A stretch of DNA of 64,000 nt from Flaviflexus ciconiae (GTDB lineage Bacteria; Actinomycetota; Actinomycetes; Actinomycetales; Actinomycetaceae): assembly GCF_003971195.1 (NCBI RefSeq), contig NZ_CP034593.1, forward strand, positions 1,860,001-1,924,000. The letters run 5' to 3'. The first letter of the stretch is position 1; each line of letters begins with the position of its first letter. Below the pieces are notes generated by a model. It worked only from the letters and a program-made list of their open reading frames with translations, had not been told where the DNA came from and did not search any database. Both the position numbers and the translations under genes were made by a program. Below are positions 24,261-34,897 of this stretch, piece after piece.

Positions 24261-26585
24261 ATGTCTCTTTCATCCACGATCCTCGGTTATCCCCGCGTTG
24301 GCCGTAAGCGAGAGCTCAAGAAGGCCGTCGAGGCGTACTGGGCTGGTCGCAGTGACGCCGCAGGCCTCAAAGAGGCCGAGGCCGAACTCCGCAAAGCCAA
24401 CCTGGCACGCCTTGTCGAGCTAGGTCTTGACCGGGACGGTTCCGCACTGCCGGAGAACTCATCGCTCTACGACCAGGTTCTCGACATCACCTTCCTACTT
24501 GGCGCAGTGCCGGAGCGTTTCCGCGGACTTGGTGGCCTTGACCAGTACTTTGCTCTCGCTCGCGGCAACGCGGAAGTGTTCCCGCTGGAGATGACGAAGT
24601 GGTTCGACACGAACTACCACTATCTCGTTCCCGAAATTGGTCCCGATACTCCGATCTCGCTCAAAAACACCGATCTCGTGGACCGCTTTACCGAAGCTAA
24701 GTCCTGGGGTTACCTAACCCGCCCCGTGATCGTCGGCCCCGTCACCTACCTGGCACTGTCAAAGGGCGAGACCGAAGGATATGACCCGCTCGACCGCCTC
24801 GAGGATGTCGTTGCCGTTTACGAGCAGCTCCTCACAGCCTTTAAGGCCGCCGGTGCAGAGTGGGTTGAGATTGATGAGACCGCCGTTGTCTCCGACAACC
24901 TGTCTGCCTCCCGCGACGGGATTATCGCCAAGGTTGAGCAGGTCTGGACACACCTTCTGTCGAGTTCCAACCGCCCGCACGTTCTTCTCGCCGCACCTTA
25001 CGGAGATTCTACGAAGGCCTTCCCGGCACTCTTTCGCACGGGCGCCGAAGCAATTGCTATTGATCTGGATCGCGGCACTCTCCCAAGCGCCGACGACCTA
25101 GCAGGCATCAACAACCTCTCCTCCCGCACGCTCGTTGCTGGCGTCGTAGATGGCCGAAACATCTGGGCAACAGACCTGAATAAAGCAAAGGATCTCCTTG
25201 AGCAGGCAAAAGACCTCGGCTTCACCGTCAAGGTTGGTACATCCACGTCACTTCAGCACGTCCCCCACGACACCGATCTTGAGAACTGGGCCGATCCCGA
25301 ACTCAATGAAAACCTGCACGACTGGCTGGCGTTTGCCGACCAGAAGATCGAAGAGGTAGTTATTCTCGACCGCGGTCTCACCGAGGGCTGGGACGCCATC
25401 GCTGACGAGCTTTCGAAGAACGCCGATATTCTCACCCGCAGGGCAGCCACCGCCGGCGTTGCCGTGGACGCTGTGCGCGAGCGCGTTGCCGCTCTGACAG
25501 AGGCCGATCGCACGCGCGGTGACTACGCCGAGCGCGAGGCTGCCCAGGAGGCACGCCTGAACCTTCCGCCGCTTCCCACGACGACCATTGGTTCTTTCCC
25601 GCAAACAACGGAGATTCGTACCTCGCGAGCAGCTCATGCTCGGGGCGAGATTGACGATGCTACGTACGAGGATCGCATGAAGGAGGAGATCGAGCGTGTT
25701 ATTCGCCTCCAGGAAGAGCTTGATATCGATGTTCTCGTTCACGGCGAGGCCGAACGGAACGATATGGTTCAGTACTTCGCTGAACTGCTTGATGGTTTCG
25801 CGGTGACGAAGCACGGCTGGGTTCAGTCCTACGGTTCCAGGTGCACGCGTCCGTCGATCCTGTGGGGCGACGTGGCAAAGTCGGGAGACATCTCCGTGCC
25901 CTGGTGGTCATTCGCCCAGTCGGTGACCAACCGCCCGGTCAAGGGCATGCTGACCGGCCCGGTCACGATTATCGCGTGGTCGTTTGTTCGCAAAGACATT
26001 TCCCTGGGGCAGGTTGCCGACCAGATCGCTCTTGCACTCCGCGACGAGGTTGCAGACCTTGAGAAGGCTGGCGCCGCCATCATCCAGGTTGATGAACCGG
26101 CCCTACGTGAGCTTCTTCCCCTGGAGCAGTCGAAGCACGCCGATTATCTCGAGTGGTCTGTCGGTTCTTTCCGCGCCGCCACCGCAGGTGTCGATAAGGC
26201 AACCCAGATCCACACCCACCTCTGCTACTCGGACTTCGGCCAGATCATCGACGCAATCGCAGGCCTGGATGCTGACGTGACATCTATCGAGGCAGCAAGG
26301 TCAGCCATGGAGGTACTCCCCGACCTGAACGATCACGGCTTCTCGCACGGCGTCGGCCCGGGTGTTTGGGACATCCACTCCCCGCGCGTTCCCTCCACCG
26401 AGGAAATCGCCGGCCTACTCCGACTCGCGGTGGACTCGGTTGACCCAAGGATCCTCTGGGTCAACCCCGACTGCGGTCTAAAGACCCGCGGCTACGACGA
26501 AACCGTCGCATCTCTGAAGAACCTCGTTACTGCAGCCAAGCAGGTCCGCGAGGAACTGTCGGCCGACCAGCGGCTTCTCGCCTAG
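24261..26585 (+). CDS. metE: cobalamin-independent methionine synthase
   Basis: Transfers the methyl group of 5-methyltetrahydropteroyl-polyglutamate to homocysteine. 774 residues, normal for the two-barrel family: the N-terminal barrel begins ILGYPRVGRKRELKKAVE, and the C-terminal catalytic barrel has TTTIGSFPQTTEIR, IHTHLCYSDF (zinc His and Cys) and NPDCGLKTR (third zinc ligand Cys). The ATG at 24261 is preceded by AAGGAAG. It lies downstream of metF, giving the methyl-donor and methyl-transfer steps side by side. It is followed by a strong terminator. Confidence 0.95.
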   Translation: MSLSSTILGYPRVGRKRELKKAVEAYWAGRSDAAGLKEAEAELRKANLARLVELGLDRDGSALPENSSLYDQVLDITFLLGAVPERFRGLGGLDQYFALARGNAEVFPLEMTKWFDTNYHYLVPEIGPDTPISLKNTDLVDRFTEAKSWGYLTRPVIVGPVTYLALSKGETEGYDPLDRLEDVVAVYEQLLTAFKAAGAEWVEIDETAVVSDNLSASRDGIIAKVEQVWTHLLSSSNRPHVLLAAPYGDSTKAFPALFRTGAEAIAIDLDRGTLPSADDLAGINNLSSRTLVAGVVDGRNIWATDLNKAKDLLEQAKDLGFTVKVGTSTSLQHVPHDTDLENWADPELNENLHDWLAFADQKIEEVVILDRGLTEGWDAIADELSKNADILTRRAATAGVAVDAVRERVAALTEADRTRGDYAEREAAQEARLNLPPLPTTTIGSFPQTTEIRTSRAAHARGEIDDATYEDRMKEEIERVIRLQEELDIDVLVHGEAERNDMVQYFAELLDGFAVTKHGWVQSYGSRCTRPSILWGDVAKSGDISVPWWSFAQSVTNRPVKGMLTGPVTIIAWSFVRKDISLGQVADQIALALRDEVADLEKAGAAIIQVDEPALRELLPLEQSKHADYLEWSVGSFRAATAGVDKATQIHTHLCYSDFGQIIDAIAGLDADVTSIEAARSAMEVLPDLNDHGFSHGVGPGVWDIHSPRVPSTEEIAGLLRLAVDSVDPRILWVNPDCGLKTRGYDETVASLKNLVTAAKQVREELSADQRLLA

Positions 26586-26664
26586 GAGGCGACGCTTCCC
26601 ACCGAACCGAAAACCACCCAGCGAGTCACGGTAAGTGAAGATCGCTGAACCGATTCAGTCACAG

Positions 26665-26700
26665 GGCTCCCCGGCACCGCACAGGTAGCCGGGGAGCCTT
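26665..26700 (+). terminator. metE terminator
   Basis: GGCTCCCCGGC (26665-26675) pairs exactly with GCCGGGGAGCC (26688-26698), followed by TTA. Confidence 0.75.
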
Positions 26701-26856
26701 ACTGCATGGACGTAAAGCTCCGACTTTTACTACGTCAACCTTCACCACTCCACCCGTCACGACAGCGGCAATCAGAACCGTCTCACTGCGCTTTTATTGG
26801 TAGGCAGGTCAACCCATTTCTTTACTTCTATTCGGATTAGCCGCCTGTCTTTCTTC

Positions 26857-26918
26857 GGTTGACCGACCCACCAAATTGTCAACTTTCGGCTGACACGCTC
26901 TGTCAACCAATCGTTGAC
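26857..26918. promoter_or_regulatory. cluster of GTTGAC/GTCAAC half-sites
   Basis: The upstream region of the HTH gene (the gap 26586-26926 otherwise holds only the metE terminator) contains GGTTGAC at 26857, GTCAAC at 26878, GTCAACC at 26902 and GTTGAC at 26913, alternating in orientation. These could be operator sites for the encoded HTH protein or -35-like elements. Confidence 0.4.
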
Positions 26919-26926
26919 TGTTTGTC

Positions 26927-27505
26927 ATGGACAGGATCAGTAGGGCGCAGCAGGCGATCGAAGACGCTCACAAGGAGCTCCAGGACGCAGTGCTCGAGGC
27001 CCGTGCAGAAGGAACCACCTGGGCCGAGATTGGCAACAGTCTTGGAATGTCCCGCCAGGCCGCGTTTAAGAGGTTCGGTAAACCGACCGATCCAACAACA
27101 GGAGAAGCTATGACACAGCGATCAATAGAGAACCTGACCGCTTTGACCGAAAAGTACGTCACCCTCATATCCCAGGGCAACAAAGATGGTGTGGCAGCGA
27201 TGATGCATCCGCGCACCCGGAAGGAGCTTCCCTGGTCGACAATCATCGACGAGTGGAAGCAGGTTCTGACGGAAAACGGTGAGCTTGAGGGCTTTGAGGA
27301 CACCTTCATTACAACCCCTAAGGGAATGAAGCCCGATTCCGGAATGATCCGGAAGGCTGTTGGCAAGATCTTGGGAATCGCCATTGGCGTCACCACGGTC
27401 AAGCTCGAGGCCGGAGAGATTTCCGCCCGCGTCGCTTTTGACAATGACGACGCCGTCGTCGGCGTTCTCTTTGTCCCCACCGATCAGACCGACGTCCCGT
27501 TCTAA
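26927..27505 (+). CDS. HTH protein with DUF3887-like C-terminal domain
   Basis: A 192-residue protein. Residues 1-45 form a sigma-like helix-turn-helix common in Actinobacteria (EGTTWAEIGNSLGMSRQAAFKRF). After a short linker, residues 63-190 form an alpha-beta domain like DUF3887/SnoaL-type (NLTALTEKYVTLISQGNKDG, then a sheet ending VVGVLFVPTDQ). Regulators of this shape are widespread but uncharacterised. It starts at ATG 26927 without a clear ribosome-binding site. It is convergent with clpB across a strong terminator. Confidence 0.7.
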   Translation: MDRISRAQQAIEDAHKELQDAVLEARAEGTTWAEIGNSLGMSRQAAFKRFGKPTDPTTGEAMTQRSIENLTALTEKYVTLISQGNKDGVAAMMHPRTRKELPWSTIIDEWKQVLTENGELEGFEDTFITTPKGMKPDSGMIRKAVGKILGIAIGVTTVKLEAGEISARVAFDNDDAVVGVLFVPTDQTDVPF

Positions 27506-27616
27506 TTCAAGGACCGGGCGAGTTCACGAGGATCACGTACCACCGCGGCGAATTCATGGCTCCGCCGCGAGAGGCCGCAACAGCTCGAACAACCCCCGCA
27601 CGCCTGGATGAAGTCA

Positions 27617-27660
27617 GGCCCCGCAGATCTCGAAAGGTGATCTGCGGGGCCTTAACCTTA
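27617..27660. terminator. bidirectional terminator
   Basis: GGCCCCGCAGATC (27617-27629) pairs exactly with GATCTGCGGGGCC (27639-27651), between the convergent HTH gene and clpB. Confidence 0.8.
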
Positions 27661-27727
27661 CCGTCGTTCCACTTACCGCGATTTACCCAGTTCTTACCGA
27701 GCAACCCAACGGCTCGTGGACAGAGCC

Positions 27728-30337
27728 TTACTCGTGTTCCACGACCGTGAGCTTCATGCCCTGGCCAGCATTCTCCGGGGCATCGACCTCAATCGTGTCA
27801 CCTTCGGCAACCGCACCTGCCAGGATCTGCTTGGCGAGCTGGTCTCCAATTTCACGCTGGATGAGGCGGCGGAGCGGGCGTGCACCATAGGCCGGGTCGT
27901 ACCCTTCGAGCACGAGATAGTCGCGACCACTCGGGGTGACATTGAGGGTGATCCTCCGGCTCTCGAGCCTCTGTGCAAGCTGCGCCACCTGGAGTTCGAC
28001 GATGTGGGCGATGTCTTCCATGCTGAGCGGCTGGAAGTGCACGATGTCGTCGAGACGGTTGAGGAACTCCGGCTTGAAGGCGGACTGAACCGTCTTCTCA
28101 ACAGCCTCCCGCTTCTCCTCGTCGCTCAGCGTCGGATCCACCAGGAACTGCGAACCGAGGTTCGAGGTGAGGATCAGGATAACGTTCCGGAAGTCCACGG
28201 TGCGGCCCTGACCGTCGGTCAGCCTGCCATCGTCAAGCACCTGGAGGAGGATGTCGAAGACCTCGGGATGTGCCTTCTCGACCTCGTCGAGGAGGACAAC
28301 CGCGTAGGGCCTGCGGCGGACGGACTCGGTGAGCTGACCGCCCTCCTCGTACCCGACGTATCCGGGAGGGGCACCAACGAGCCTGGACACGGAATGCTTC
28401 TCCGAGTATTCAGACATGTCGATACGAACAATTGCTCTCTCGTCATCGAACAGGAAGTCGGCAAGCGACTTCGCAAGCTCTGTCTTACCGACGCCCGTCG
28501 GACCAAGGAAGAGGAACGAGCCTGTCGGCCTGTTCGGGTCGGAGATTCCGGCGCGGGAGCGGCGAACAGCATCGGAGACCGATGCGACAGCATCCTTCTG
28601 ACCAACAAGCCTCTGACCGATCTCTTCCTCCATGTGGAGCAACTTCTCGGTTTCGGTCGCCATGAGGCGCCCGACTGGAATGCCGGTCCAGGAGGCAACG
28701 ACCTGAGCCACCTCGTCCGCATCCACGTGCTCCGCGATCATTGGCTCGACGCCCTCGTTCACGGATTCAGCCGCCTCACCTTCGGCGATCTGCCTTTCCA
28801 CATCGGGAATGTCGCCGTTCTGAAGGCGACCAGCATCCTCATACCGGCCTTCGCGGATCGCCCGCTCAAGCTCCGTGCGCAGCTCATCGAGCTTCACCCT
28901 GAGGTCACCCACGAGGTTCCGACCAGCCTTTTCTCGCTGCCAGCGAGCATTCAGAGCATCGAGCTCTTCGATGCGGTCAGCAAGCTCGGCGCGGATCCTC
29001 TCGAGCCGCTCAGTACCGGCCTCGTCCTCCTGCTCGGAGTCGGTGTCAATGAGGTACGACTCTTCCATCTTCAGCCTATTGACCTGACGCTGGAGGGTAT
29101 CGATCTCTTCCGGGGACGAATCCAGTTCCATGCGGAGCCGGGAAGCGGCCTCGTCAATAAGGTCAATGGCCTTATCCGGGAGCCGACGCCCGGGGATGTA
29201 CCGGTGGGATAGCTCAGCAGCGGCCACGAGCGCGCCGTCGGAGATTGTCACCTTGTGGTGGGCCTCGTATTTGGGTGCGATGCCACGTAGGATTGCCACC
29301 GTATCGTCTACGGAAGGCTCCCCCACGAACACCTGCTGGAACCTGCGTTCCAGGGCGGCATCCTTCTCGATATTCTCGCGGTACTCGTCCAGGGTGGTGG
29401 CACCAACGAGCCTGAGCTCGCCGCGGGCCAGCATGGGCTTCAGCATATTGCCAGCATCCATGGCACCCTCGGAGCCCCCTCCAGCGCCGACAACGGTGTG
29501 GAGCTCGTCGATAAAGGTGACGATCTCACCGTCGGAGTCCCTAATCTCCTGGAGGACAGCCTTGAGGCGCTCCTCGAATTCACCGCGATACTTGGCACCG
29601 GCCACCATGGCCGACAGGTCGAGCGAAATGAGTCGCTTGTCGCGCAGCGACTCGGGAACATCGCCGTCAACGATGCGCTGGGCGAGACCCTCAACGACGG
29701 CCGTCTTACCGACGCCGGGCTCACCGATCAGCACCGGGTTGTTCTTGGTCCGGCGGGACAGCACCTGGATGACACGACGGATCTCGGAGTCGCGCCCGAT
29801 CACAGGGTCCAGCTTGCCGTCGCGAGCAACCTGGGTGAGGTCAAGTCCATACTTCTCGAGAGCCTCAAAGGTACCCTCGGGATCCGGGGAATCAACCTTC
29901 CGGTTGCCACGCACCTGACCAAGAACTGCCTGTATCTGGTCGCGAGTAACACCGGCGGCCTTCAGCACATCGCCGGCGCTCGACCGGGAGGCCGCAATAG
30001 CCATGAGTAGGTGCTCGGTCGAAATGTAGGCATCACCCAGTGCCGTCGCTTCCTTCCCGGCGTCCGACAGCACGAGGCTGAACGGACGAGAGGTAGCGGG
30101 CTGGGACACGGAGGCGCCCTGCGCCCCCGGTAGCGCGGTCATGGTTGCATTCGTGCGCGACTCCAGCGCCGTCTTATCAACCCCGATGGCGTCGATGATT
30201 CCGACGGCAATACCGTCCTTCTGCTCGAGAAGAGCAGAGAGCAGGTGGATTGGCTCGAGTTGCGGATTGCCCGCCCTCATTGCCTTTTCAACAGCAGAAG
30301 ATATCGCCTCCTGCGACTTGGTTGTCAGCTTGTCCAT
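27728..30337 (-). CDS. clpB: ATP-dependent disaggregase ClpB
   Basis: Hexameric Hsp100 chaperone that, with DnaK, pulls polypeptides out of aggregates. 869 residues, normal length. It has the N-terminal Clp repeat domain (1-150), first AAA+ module with GEPGVGKT, a middle coiled coil (about 400-520, [19 protein letters not shown]), second AAA+ module with GPTGVGKT, and pore loops ([19 protein letters not shown]). AAGGAG precedes the ATG. A perfect HAIR sequence at 30387-30407 predicts repression by HspR, as in other Actinobacteria. Confidence 0.97.
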   Translation of the reverse strand: MDKLTTKSQEAISSAVEKAMRAGNPQLEPIHLLSALLEQKDGIAVGIIDAIGVDKTALESRTNATMTALPGAQGASVSQPATSRPFSLVLSDAGKEATALGDAYISTEHLLMAIAASRSSAGDVLKAAGVTRDQIQAVLGQVRGNRKVDSPDPEGTFEALEKYGLDLTQVARDGKLDPVIGRDSEIRRVIQVLSRRTKNNPVLIGEPGVGKTAVVEGLAQRIVDGDVPESLRDKRLISLDLSAMVAGAKYRGEFEERLKAVLQEIRDSDGEIVTFIDELHTVVGAGGGSEGAMDAGNMLKPMLARGELRLVGATTLDEYRENIEKDAALERRFQQVFVGEPSVDDTVAILRGIAPKYEAHHKVTISDGALVAAAELSHRYIPGRRLPDKAIDLIDEAASRLRMELDSSPEEIDTLQRQVNRLKMEESYLIDTDSEQEDEAGTERLERIRAELADRIEELDALNARWQREKAGRNLVGDLRVKLDELRTELERAIREGRYEDAGRLQNGDIPDVERQIAEGEAAESVNEGVEPMIAEHVDADEVAQVVASWTGIPVGRLMATETEKLLHMEEEIGQRLVGQKDAVASVSDAVRRSRAGISDPNRPTGSFLFLGPTGVGKTELAKSLADFLFDDERAIVRIDMSEYSEKHSVSRLVGAPPGYVGYEEGGQLTESVRRRPYAVVLLDEVEKAHPEVFDILLQVLDDGRLTDGQGRTVDFRNVILILTSNLGSQFLVDPTLSDEEKREAVEKTVQSAFKPEFLNRLDDIVHFQPLSMEDIAHIVELQVAQLAQRLESRRITLNVTPSGRDYLVLEGYDPAYGARPLRRLIQREIGDQLAKQILAGAVAEGDTIEVDAPENAGQGMKLTVVEHE

Positions 30338-30386
30338 AGAACTCCTTCAAAAGTTTCTTCGATCTACATAATAGAACGCAATTAAA

Positions 30387-30407
30387 CTTGAGTCTATTCC
30401 ACTCAAG
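30387..30407. promoter_or_regulatory. HAIR operator (HspR-associated inverted repeat)
   Basis: CTTGAGT-N7-ACTCAAG matches the HAIR consensus exactly, about 50 bases upstream of the clpB start. HspR binding here would repress clpB until heat shock. The rest of the gap to 30833 holds no gene. It has loose repeats of the GCAAGTA/GCCAGTA kind near 30623, 30651 and 30687. Confidence 0.9.
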
Positions 30408-30821
30408 TTATTTCAGTTTCTAGAATCTTCTGGCGAAGACCTTTCCGCCACACATCAACAAAAGGCGGCAGTAAATTCTGAAAACACTCCCAGCCAATTC
30501 CCGGACATCACACCTTCGGTTCACAAGTAGCAGGAAAGCAACATTCACGGAGCCAGCGGCTGGCTACCACTGCGGGAGAGCCAAGCGGGCGACAACGCAA
30601 GAAGAGTTTGCATCCGCTTCCAGCAAGTACGGGTCACGCCCCTCTCCCGGCAAGTAGGTGTCAAAGCTCCCTCCAGCCAGTAGGATCCAAGGTTCTCGGA
30701 AGCAAATAAATGAACCTCCCTATTTACCTTCTATTTACGCTAATGAGCGCCTATTGGGTCGGCCATAAGCGCAATTGCGTCAATGATTATCTCTGGAGGT
30801 GATCTATTCTTTGGGTCGGTC

Positions 30822-30833
30822 TATGCTGAAGAT
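30822..30833 (+). promoter_or_regulatory. leaderless promoter
   Basis: TATGCT (30822-30827) is six bases before the ATG at 30834. A perfect anti-16S sequence GGAGGTGATC at 30795-30804 upstream serves no in-frame start codon. Confidence 0.5.
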
Positions 30834-31349
30834 ATGAAGGGAGCCCGGTTTGGATTGGCTCTCGTAGCGCTTGTGCCGTTCATCATTTTGGGAATCGGGG
30901 GAGGTTTCGTCCTCGCGGGCCACTTCTCGAACGCCTCAATGGTTTCGCCAATTGACATGCTGTTCATGGCGATTATCCCTGCCGCAATCAGACTGGTCCT
31001 GCTCGGCATCCCCACCATGTCCTTTACGACGCGTAGCCCGGACGAGATCGCGAAGATTCGTGCCACGGGGCGTACCGGTTGCGCTGAGATCACGGGCATC
31101 GATTCAACCCACACGGAGATCAATGGCGTTGGTCTCTACAAGGTCCACGTTGTTGTTGCTCTGAAGGACCGGACACCGTACCGCACCACGATCAAGCATC
31201 CGATTGAATCTCACGAGTACGACAAGTACCGGGTCGGTTCAGTCCATGCCGTTGTTCAGTTCTACGAGGGCCATCCGCAGGTTGCATTCGATCACGATTC
31301 CTTCTCCCATGCCAGTAAGCGCCGTAGCCACTGCGCGCGAATGGGATGA
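30834..31349 (+). CDS. membrane protein of unknown function
   Basis: A 171-residue protein with two membrane helices (about 7-29 and 43-62), then a soluble domain with the pattern TGCAEITGIDSTHTEINGVGLYKVHVVV, reminiscent of the OB/SH3-like domain of DUF3592-type proteins. The ATG at 30834 is chosen because MKGARFGLALVALVPF is a natural N-terminus and a -10 box precedes it. The stop overlaps the next gene's ATG (ATGA), so the two proteins are co-translated and probably work together. Confidence 0.65.
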   Translation: MKGARFGLALVALVPFIILGIGGGFVLAGHFSNASMVSPIDMLFMAIIPAAIRLVLLGIPTMSFTTRSPDEIAKIRATGRTGCAEITGIDSTHTEINGVGLYKVHVVVALKDRTPYRTTIKHPIESHEYDKYRVGSVHAVVQFYEGHPQVAFDHDSFSHASKRRSHCARMG

Positions 31350-32127
31350 CACAGACTCATTCAGTAGCTTCTCCGGCAGTAGCTTCTCGAGCGGGCCCAA
31401 GTCAAGCACCTATAAGAAGGAAAAGAAGGGTCCGCGAGATCCTTTCCTACCTCGGCATGCTGGTTCTCGCGATCGTCACGTGGGTATCGCTGCTGGTGTC
31501 ACCTACTACGTGATCGACCAGCATGATGGTGGGCCGTCGTTCTCTCTCAGCGCCGAACGAGCCGAGGAAGCCGTCCAAGCTGTCGTTGACGAATGCGGTA
31601 GCGACGTCCACGAGATTAGGGCTCTCGACTATCAGATGACGGTCGTTACTCGAGCGAAAGACAACCCGGACCACTGGGATGAGGTTGTTGTTCAGCACCG
31701 ATACCACAAGCTCACGAACGATGGGGCCGCGTCGATCCAGCCGGAAGAGAATGAATACTTTGACGCCACCCAGGTCGACTGGGATGTCATCATGCCCGGC
31801 ATGGTCGACGAGGCCATGAGTCACCTACCCGAAGGCGATCTCGGCGACCTCTCAACTCACGTGACCGTCACCGCCATAGACGAGCACACGCTTGAACGCA
31901 ACTACTGGCGGGAAGACTTCCCGATGCCGCGCGATCTCGAAAAGTATGACGCGGAGTCCTTCGAGTTCTTCCACGACATCACTCCCGACGAGGGACGCCC
32001 TGTCATGGAGAAGATGATCGCAGCGGCACCCCTTGCCACGGTCCGCATCTACCTCGGCCACGACTACGGCCACGTCTCCCTCACAGGAAACACTGACGGC
32101 GAGATCCTGGACATCGCAACCGGCTAA
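31346..32127 (+). pseudogene. single-pass membrane protein with -1 frameshift
   Basis: ATG 31346 overlaps the upstream stop and opens MTQTHSVASPAVASR, a basic stretch (RRKRRVREIL) and a membrane helix (SYLGMLVLAIVTWVSLLVS). A stop follows at once (PTT*). Restoring one base in the GG at 31495-31496 joins it to a long downstream frame, GVTYYVIDQHDGGPSFSLS, which runs to TAA 32127 as an extracytoplasmic alpha/beta domain (ERAEEAVQAVVDECGSDVHEI). The restored protein would have about 261 residues. No family is recognised. Confidence 0.65.
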
Positions 32128-32204
32128 ACCACCGCGCAGTCTCACTTATTGTTTAGCCACCACGCAGGCACAATCCTCAGCTAGCAACCCCGCAATTACA
32201 CCCC

Positions 32205-33633
32205 CTATGCGGTCGGCGCCGTGATTGTCGGCCAGGGATCCACCTGCTCGACCTGCGCCGCGAGCGCCAGTAGCAGGCCGTCCGCTCCGGGGCGTACCGC
32301 GGACAGCATCGCACCGAAGGGCAGGGTCACGCCATCAACCTCGGCCCGGTGGATAGGAAGGGTGATCGAAGCATTCCCTGTCATGTTCCATACACTCCCC
32401 ACGGTGTGAAGCGCTTCTGCGCTTCGAAGTCATCTGCCCCGTGCGGTAGCACGATGTCTTCCGGGAAGACCGGCGGCGAGGCCAGGGTCGGGGTGAGGAT
32501 CAGGTCGAATTGGGACCATCCGTTGGCGGCCTTGCGGGTGAGGGTCTGCACCGCGTTCACTGCGGCACTGTAGTCGGCGGCCGACAGCTTCATTCCCTCT
32601 TCCCGTAGCCACCTCGTGAGCTCGGTAACCTTGGGAAGGTCGTCTTCAGCGAGCGGGATCCCAGCGGCGGAACCGGTCCACAGCGGCATAAAGGCCAGCC
32701 AGTCATCGGCGGTGAAGGGCCTGCCCGCTTCTTCTACGACGTGCCCCATTCCTTCCAGCACCGCTGCCATCCGCTTCGCGGCGGCTTCCGCTTCGGGGTG
32801 CAGGTCGAGGCTTTCAACATTCAATGGTTCGAGAAGAAGTCCGATGCGGAGCGGGCCGGGGGCGCGCTTGCTGGCCTCGAGGTAGCTTCCTGCAGAATCA
32901 AGAAGCGGGTCTCGCGGCGCGTGGTAGGACTCGCCCGGCCACGGCTTTGCCAGCACATCGAGGAATGCGGCGGAGTCGGCAACCGTTCTTGTAATAACTC
33001 CATCTGTTGTGAGACCACCTCCGCTCACTCCAACGGGTCCTGGAGAGACGACACCGCGGGAGGGCTTGAGGCCAACGGTGCCGCAGCATGCGGAGGGGAT
33101 GCGGATGGAGCCACCACCGTCGGAGGCGTGGGCGACAGGGACCATGCCGGTGGCAACGGCGGCCGCTGCCCCTCCGGAGGATCCTCCCGCGGTCCTGCGA
33201 ACATCCCACGGCGTGCGTGCGGACGGCCCCGTTTCGGGTTCGGTGTACGCAGGGAAGCCAAACTCGGGGCACTGGTCTTGCCGACCATGAGGGTGCCAGC
33301 TTCCTTCAAGAGGGTGACGACACCGCCGTCTTCCTCGGCAACGTTGCCAAGAAGTAGTCGCGAACCGGAGTCCTGTGGCTGACCCTGAACTGGCGTGAGC
33401 GCCTTGATGGGAACGGGAACACCGTCAAAAGGCAGGGTCTCTCCCCTGGCCACTCTCCTATCGGTTTCTTCAGCCTGCTGCCCTGCCAGCTCCGGGGTGA
33501 CATGCGCAAAGGCACCAACCTGAGGGAACTGCTCGATCCGGGAATAGACCGAGTCGAGCACCTCGACTGCCGATACTTCTTTGTTCCGGACCGCTTCGGC
33601 GAGCTCCAGCCCGCTCATTTCAAAAATCTCCAC
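32205..33633 (-). pseudogene. amidase-signature family hydrolase with two -1 frameshifts
   Basis: Amidase with a Ser-cisSer-Lys triad. Lys is in PVPIKALTPV and the cis-Ser in GGSSGGAAAAVATG (only in the restored frame). The nucleophilic Ser region is DGGGSIRIPSACCGTVGLKPS. Missing bases: one in GGGG at 33265-33268 (after VGKTSAP, restored EFGFPAYTEPETGP) and one near 32388-32395 (after FTPWGV, restored WNMTGNASITLPIH). The restored protein is about 476 residues, the usual length. GTG 33633 is preceded by AGGAGG. The substrate is unknown (aryl or aliphatic amide). No GatB/GatC genes are nearby, so it is not a GatA. Confidence 0.82.
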
Positions 33634-33808
33634 GATTTCCTCCTTCCACCATCCTACGAAGATGCTGGGCGGATCACAGTGAACGAGACGTCAATGTGAG
33701 ACTGAAGTCCCGTACGTAGCGACCTAAACCGGGTAGTCGTGGCCCGCCAGACACCTATTTAGTCCGGCGAACATGGATAAAATAGACATCCTCGAATATC
33801 GTGGAGGA

Positions 33809-34897
33809 ATGACAGGAAGTATTTCTCTGGGTATTCCATCCGTTCGTTCGCAGGAACCGGACGTCTCGGGGCGCCCGAATACTCCGCTCCTCACAGACCG
33901 GTTCGGGCGCATTGGCCGCGACCTCCGAGTCTCGCTCACCGACAAATGTAATTTGCGCTGCCAGTACTGCATGCCGGAGGAAGGAATCGATCCGCTCCCC
34001 AATGATCGACTCCTGAATGACGACGAGATTGTCAGGTTGATCAGTATCGCTCTCGACAAGCTCGGCATTGAAGAGATTCGTTTCACCGGCGGTGAGCCAC
34101 TCCTGCGCAAGGGCCTTGAATCAATCGTTGGTCAGGTCTCCCACATGACAAACCATCTGGGCGTTAAGCCGGAGATGTCGCTGACAACCAACGCGCTTGG
34201 CTTGGCAAAGCGTGCAGGCAAGCTCAAGGAAGCAGGCCTCGACCGCGTCAACATTTCCATCGACTCAATCGACCGCGAGGTGTACGCGAAGCTGACCCGC
34301 AGGGACCGCCTCAAGGACGCCGTTGAAGGCGCGAAGGTTGCCCAGGAAGTCGGCCTCACCCCGGTCAAGGTCAACGCGGTTCTCATGCCGGGAGTTAACG
34401 ACGATCAGGCCTCCCCGCTTCTGGCCTTCTGCCTCGACAACGGCTACGAGTTGCGCTTCATCGAGTACATGCCGCTCGGCCCGAGGGGCTCCTGGAAGCG
34501 GGGAGACATGATCACCGCCGAGGACATCCTCGACATGCTGGAGAAGGACTTTACTCTCACCCCGCTTGGCGACACGGTTCGCGGAACCTCCCCGGCAGAA
34601 CTGTGGGGAGTTGCCGAAGGCGAGCACCCCGCGGGACGAGTCGGCATCATTGCTTCCGTCACGCGCCCGTTCTGCGGCACGTGCGACCGCACGCGCCTCA
34701 CCGCGGACGGCAAGATCCGCAACTGCCTATTTGGCCAATCGGAGATCGACCTGATGGGGATGATGAGGGACGGGGCAAGCGACGACGAAATTGCGGACCG
34801 TTGGCGCGGCGCAATGTGGATTAAGAAGGCCGGTCACGGCATCGACGACGAGGGCTTCCTGCAACCGGATCGCCCCATGAGTGCAATAGGTGGATAA
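33809..34897 (+). CDS. moaA: GTP 3',8-cyclase (molybdopterin synthesis, step 1)
   Basis: Radical-SAM enzyme that, with MoaC, converts GTP to cyclic pyranopterin monophosphate. It has the N-terminal cluster CNLRCQYC, TGGEPLLRKG, a C-terminal second cluster CGTCDRTRLTADGKIRNC, and the conserved terminal Gly-Gly (SAIGG). The start is uncertain. ATG 33809 follows GGAGGA very closely and gives 362 residues; ATG 33773 adds 12 residues, but a TAAAAT -10-like box lies after it. It is followed directly by moaD, while moaC is 20 kb away in the same island. Confidence 0.93.
   Translation: MTGSISLGIPSVRSQEPDVSGRPNTPLLTDRFGRIGRDLRVSLTDKCNLRCQYCMPEEGIDPLPNDRLLNDDEIVRLISIALDKLGIEEIRFTGGEPLLRKGLESIVGQVSHMTNHLGVKPEMSLTTNALGLAKRAGKLKEAGLDRVNISIDSIDREVYAKLTRRDRLKDAVEGAKVAQEVGLTPVKVNAVLMPGVNDDQASPLLAFCLDNGYELRFIEYMPLGPRGSWKRGDMITAEDILDMLEKDFTLTPLGDTVRGTSPAELWGVAEGEHPAGRVGIIASVTRPFCGTCDRTRLTADGKIRNCLFGQSEIDLMGMMRDGASDDEIADRWRGAMWIKKAGHGIDDEGFLQPDRPMSAIGG

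Noticed and set aside
27716..29212. 498-residue plus-strand frame opposite clpB
   Set aside because: It is antisense to clpB, which matches its family end to end.
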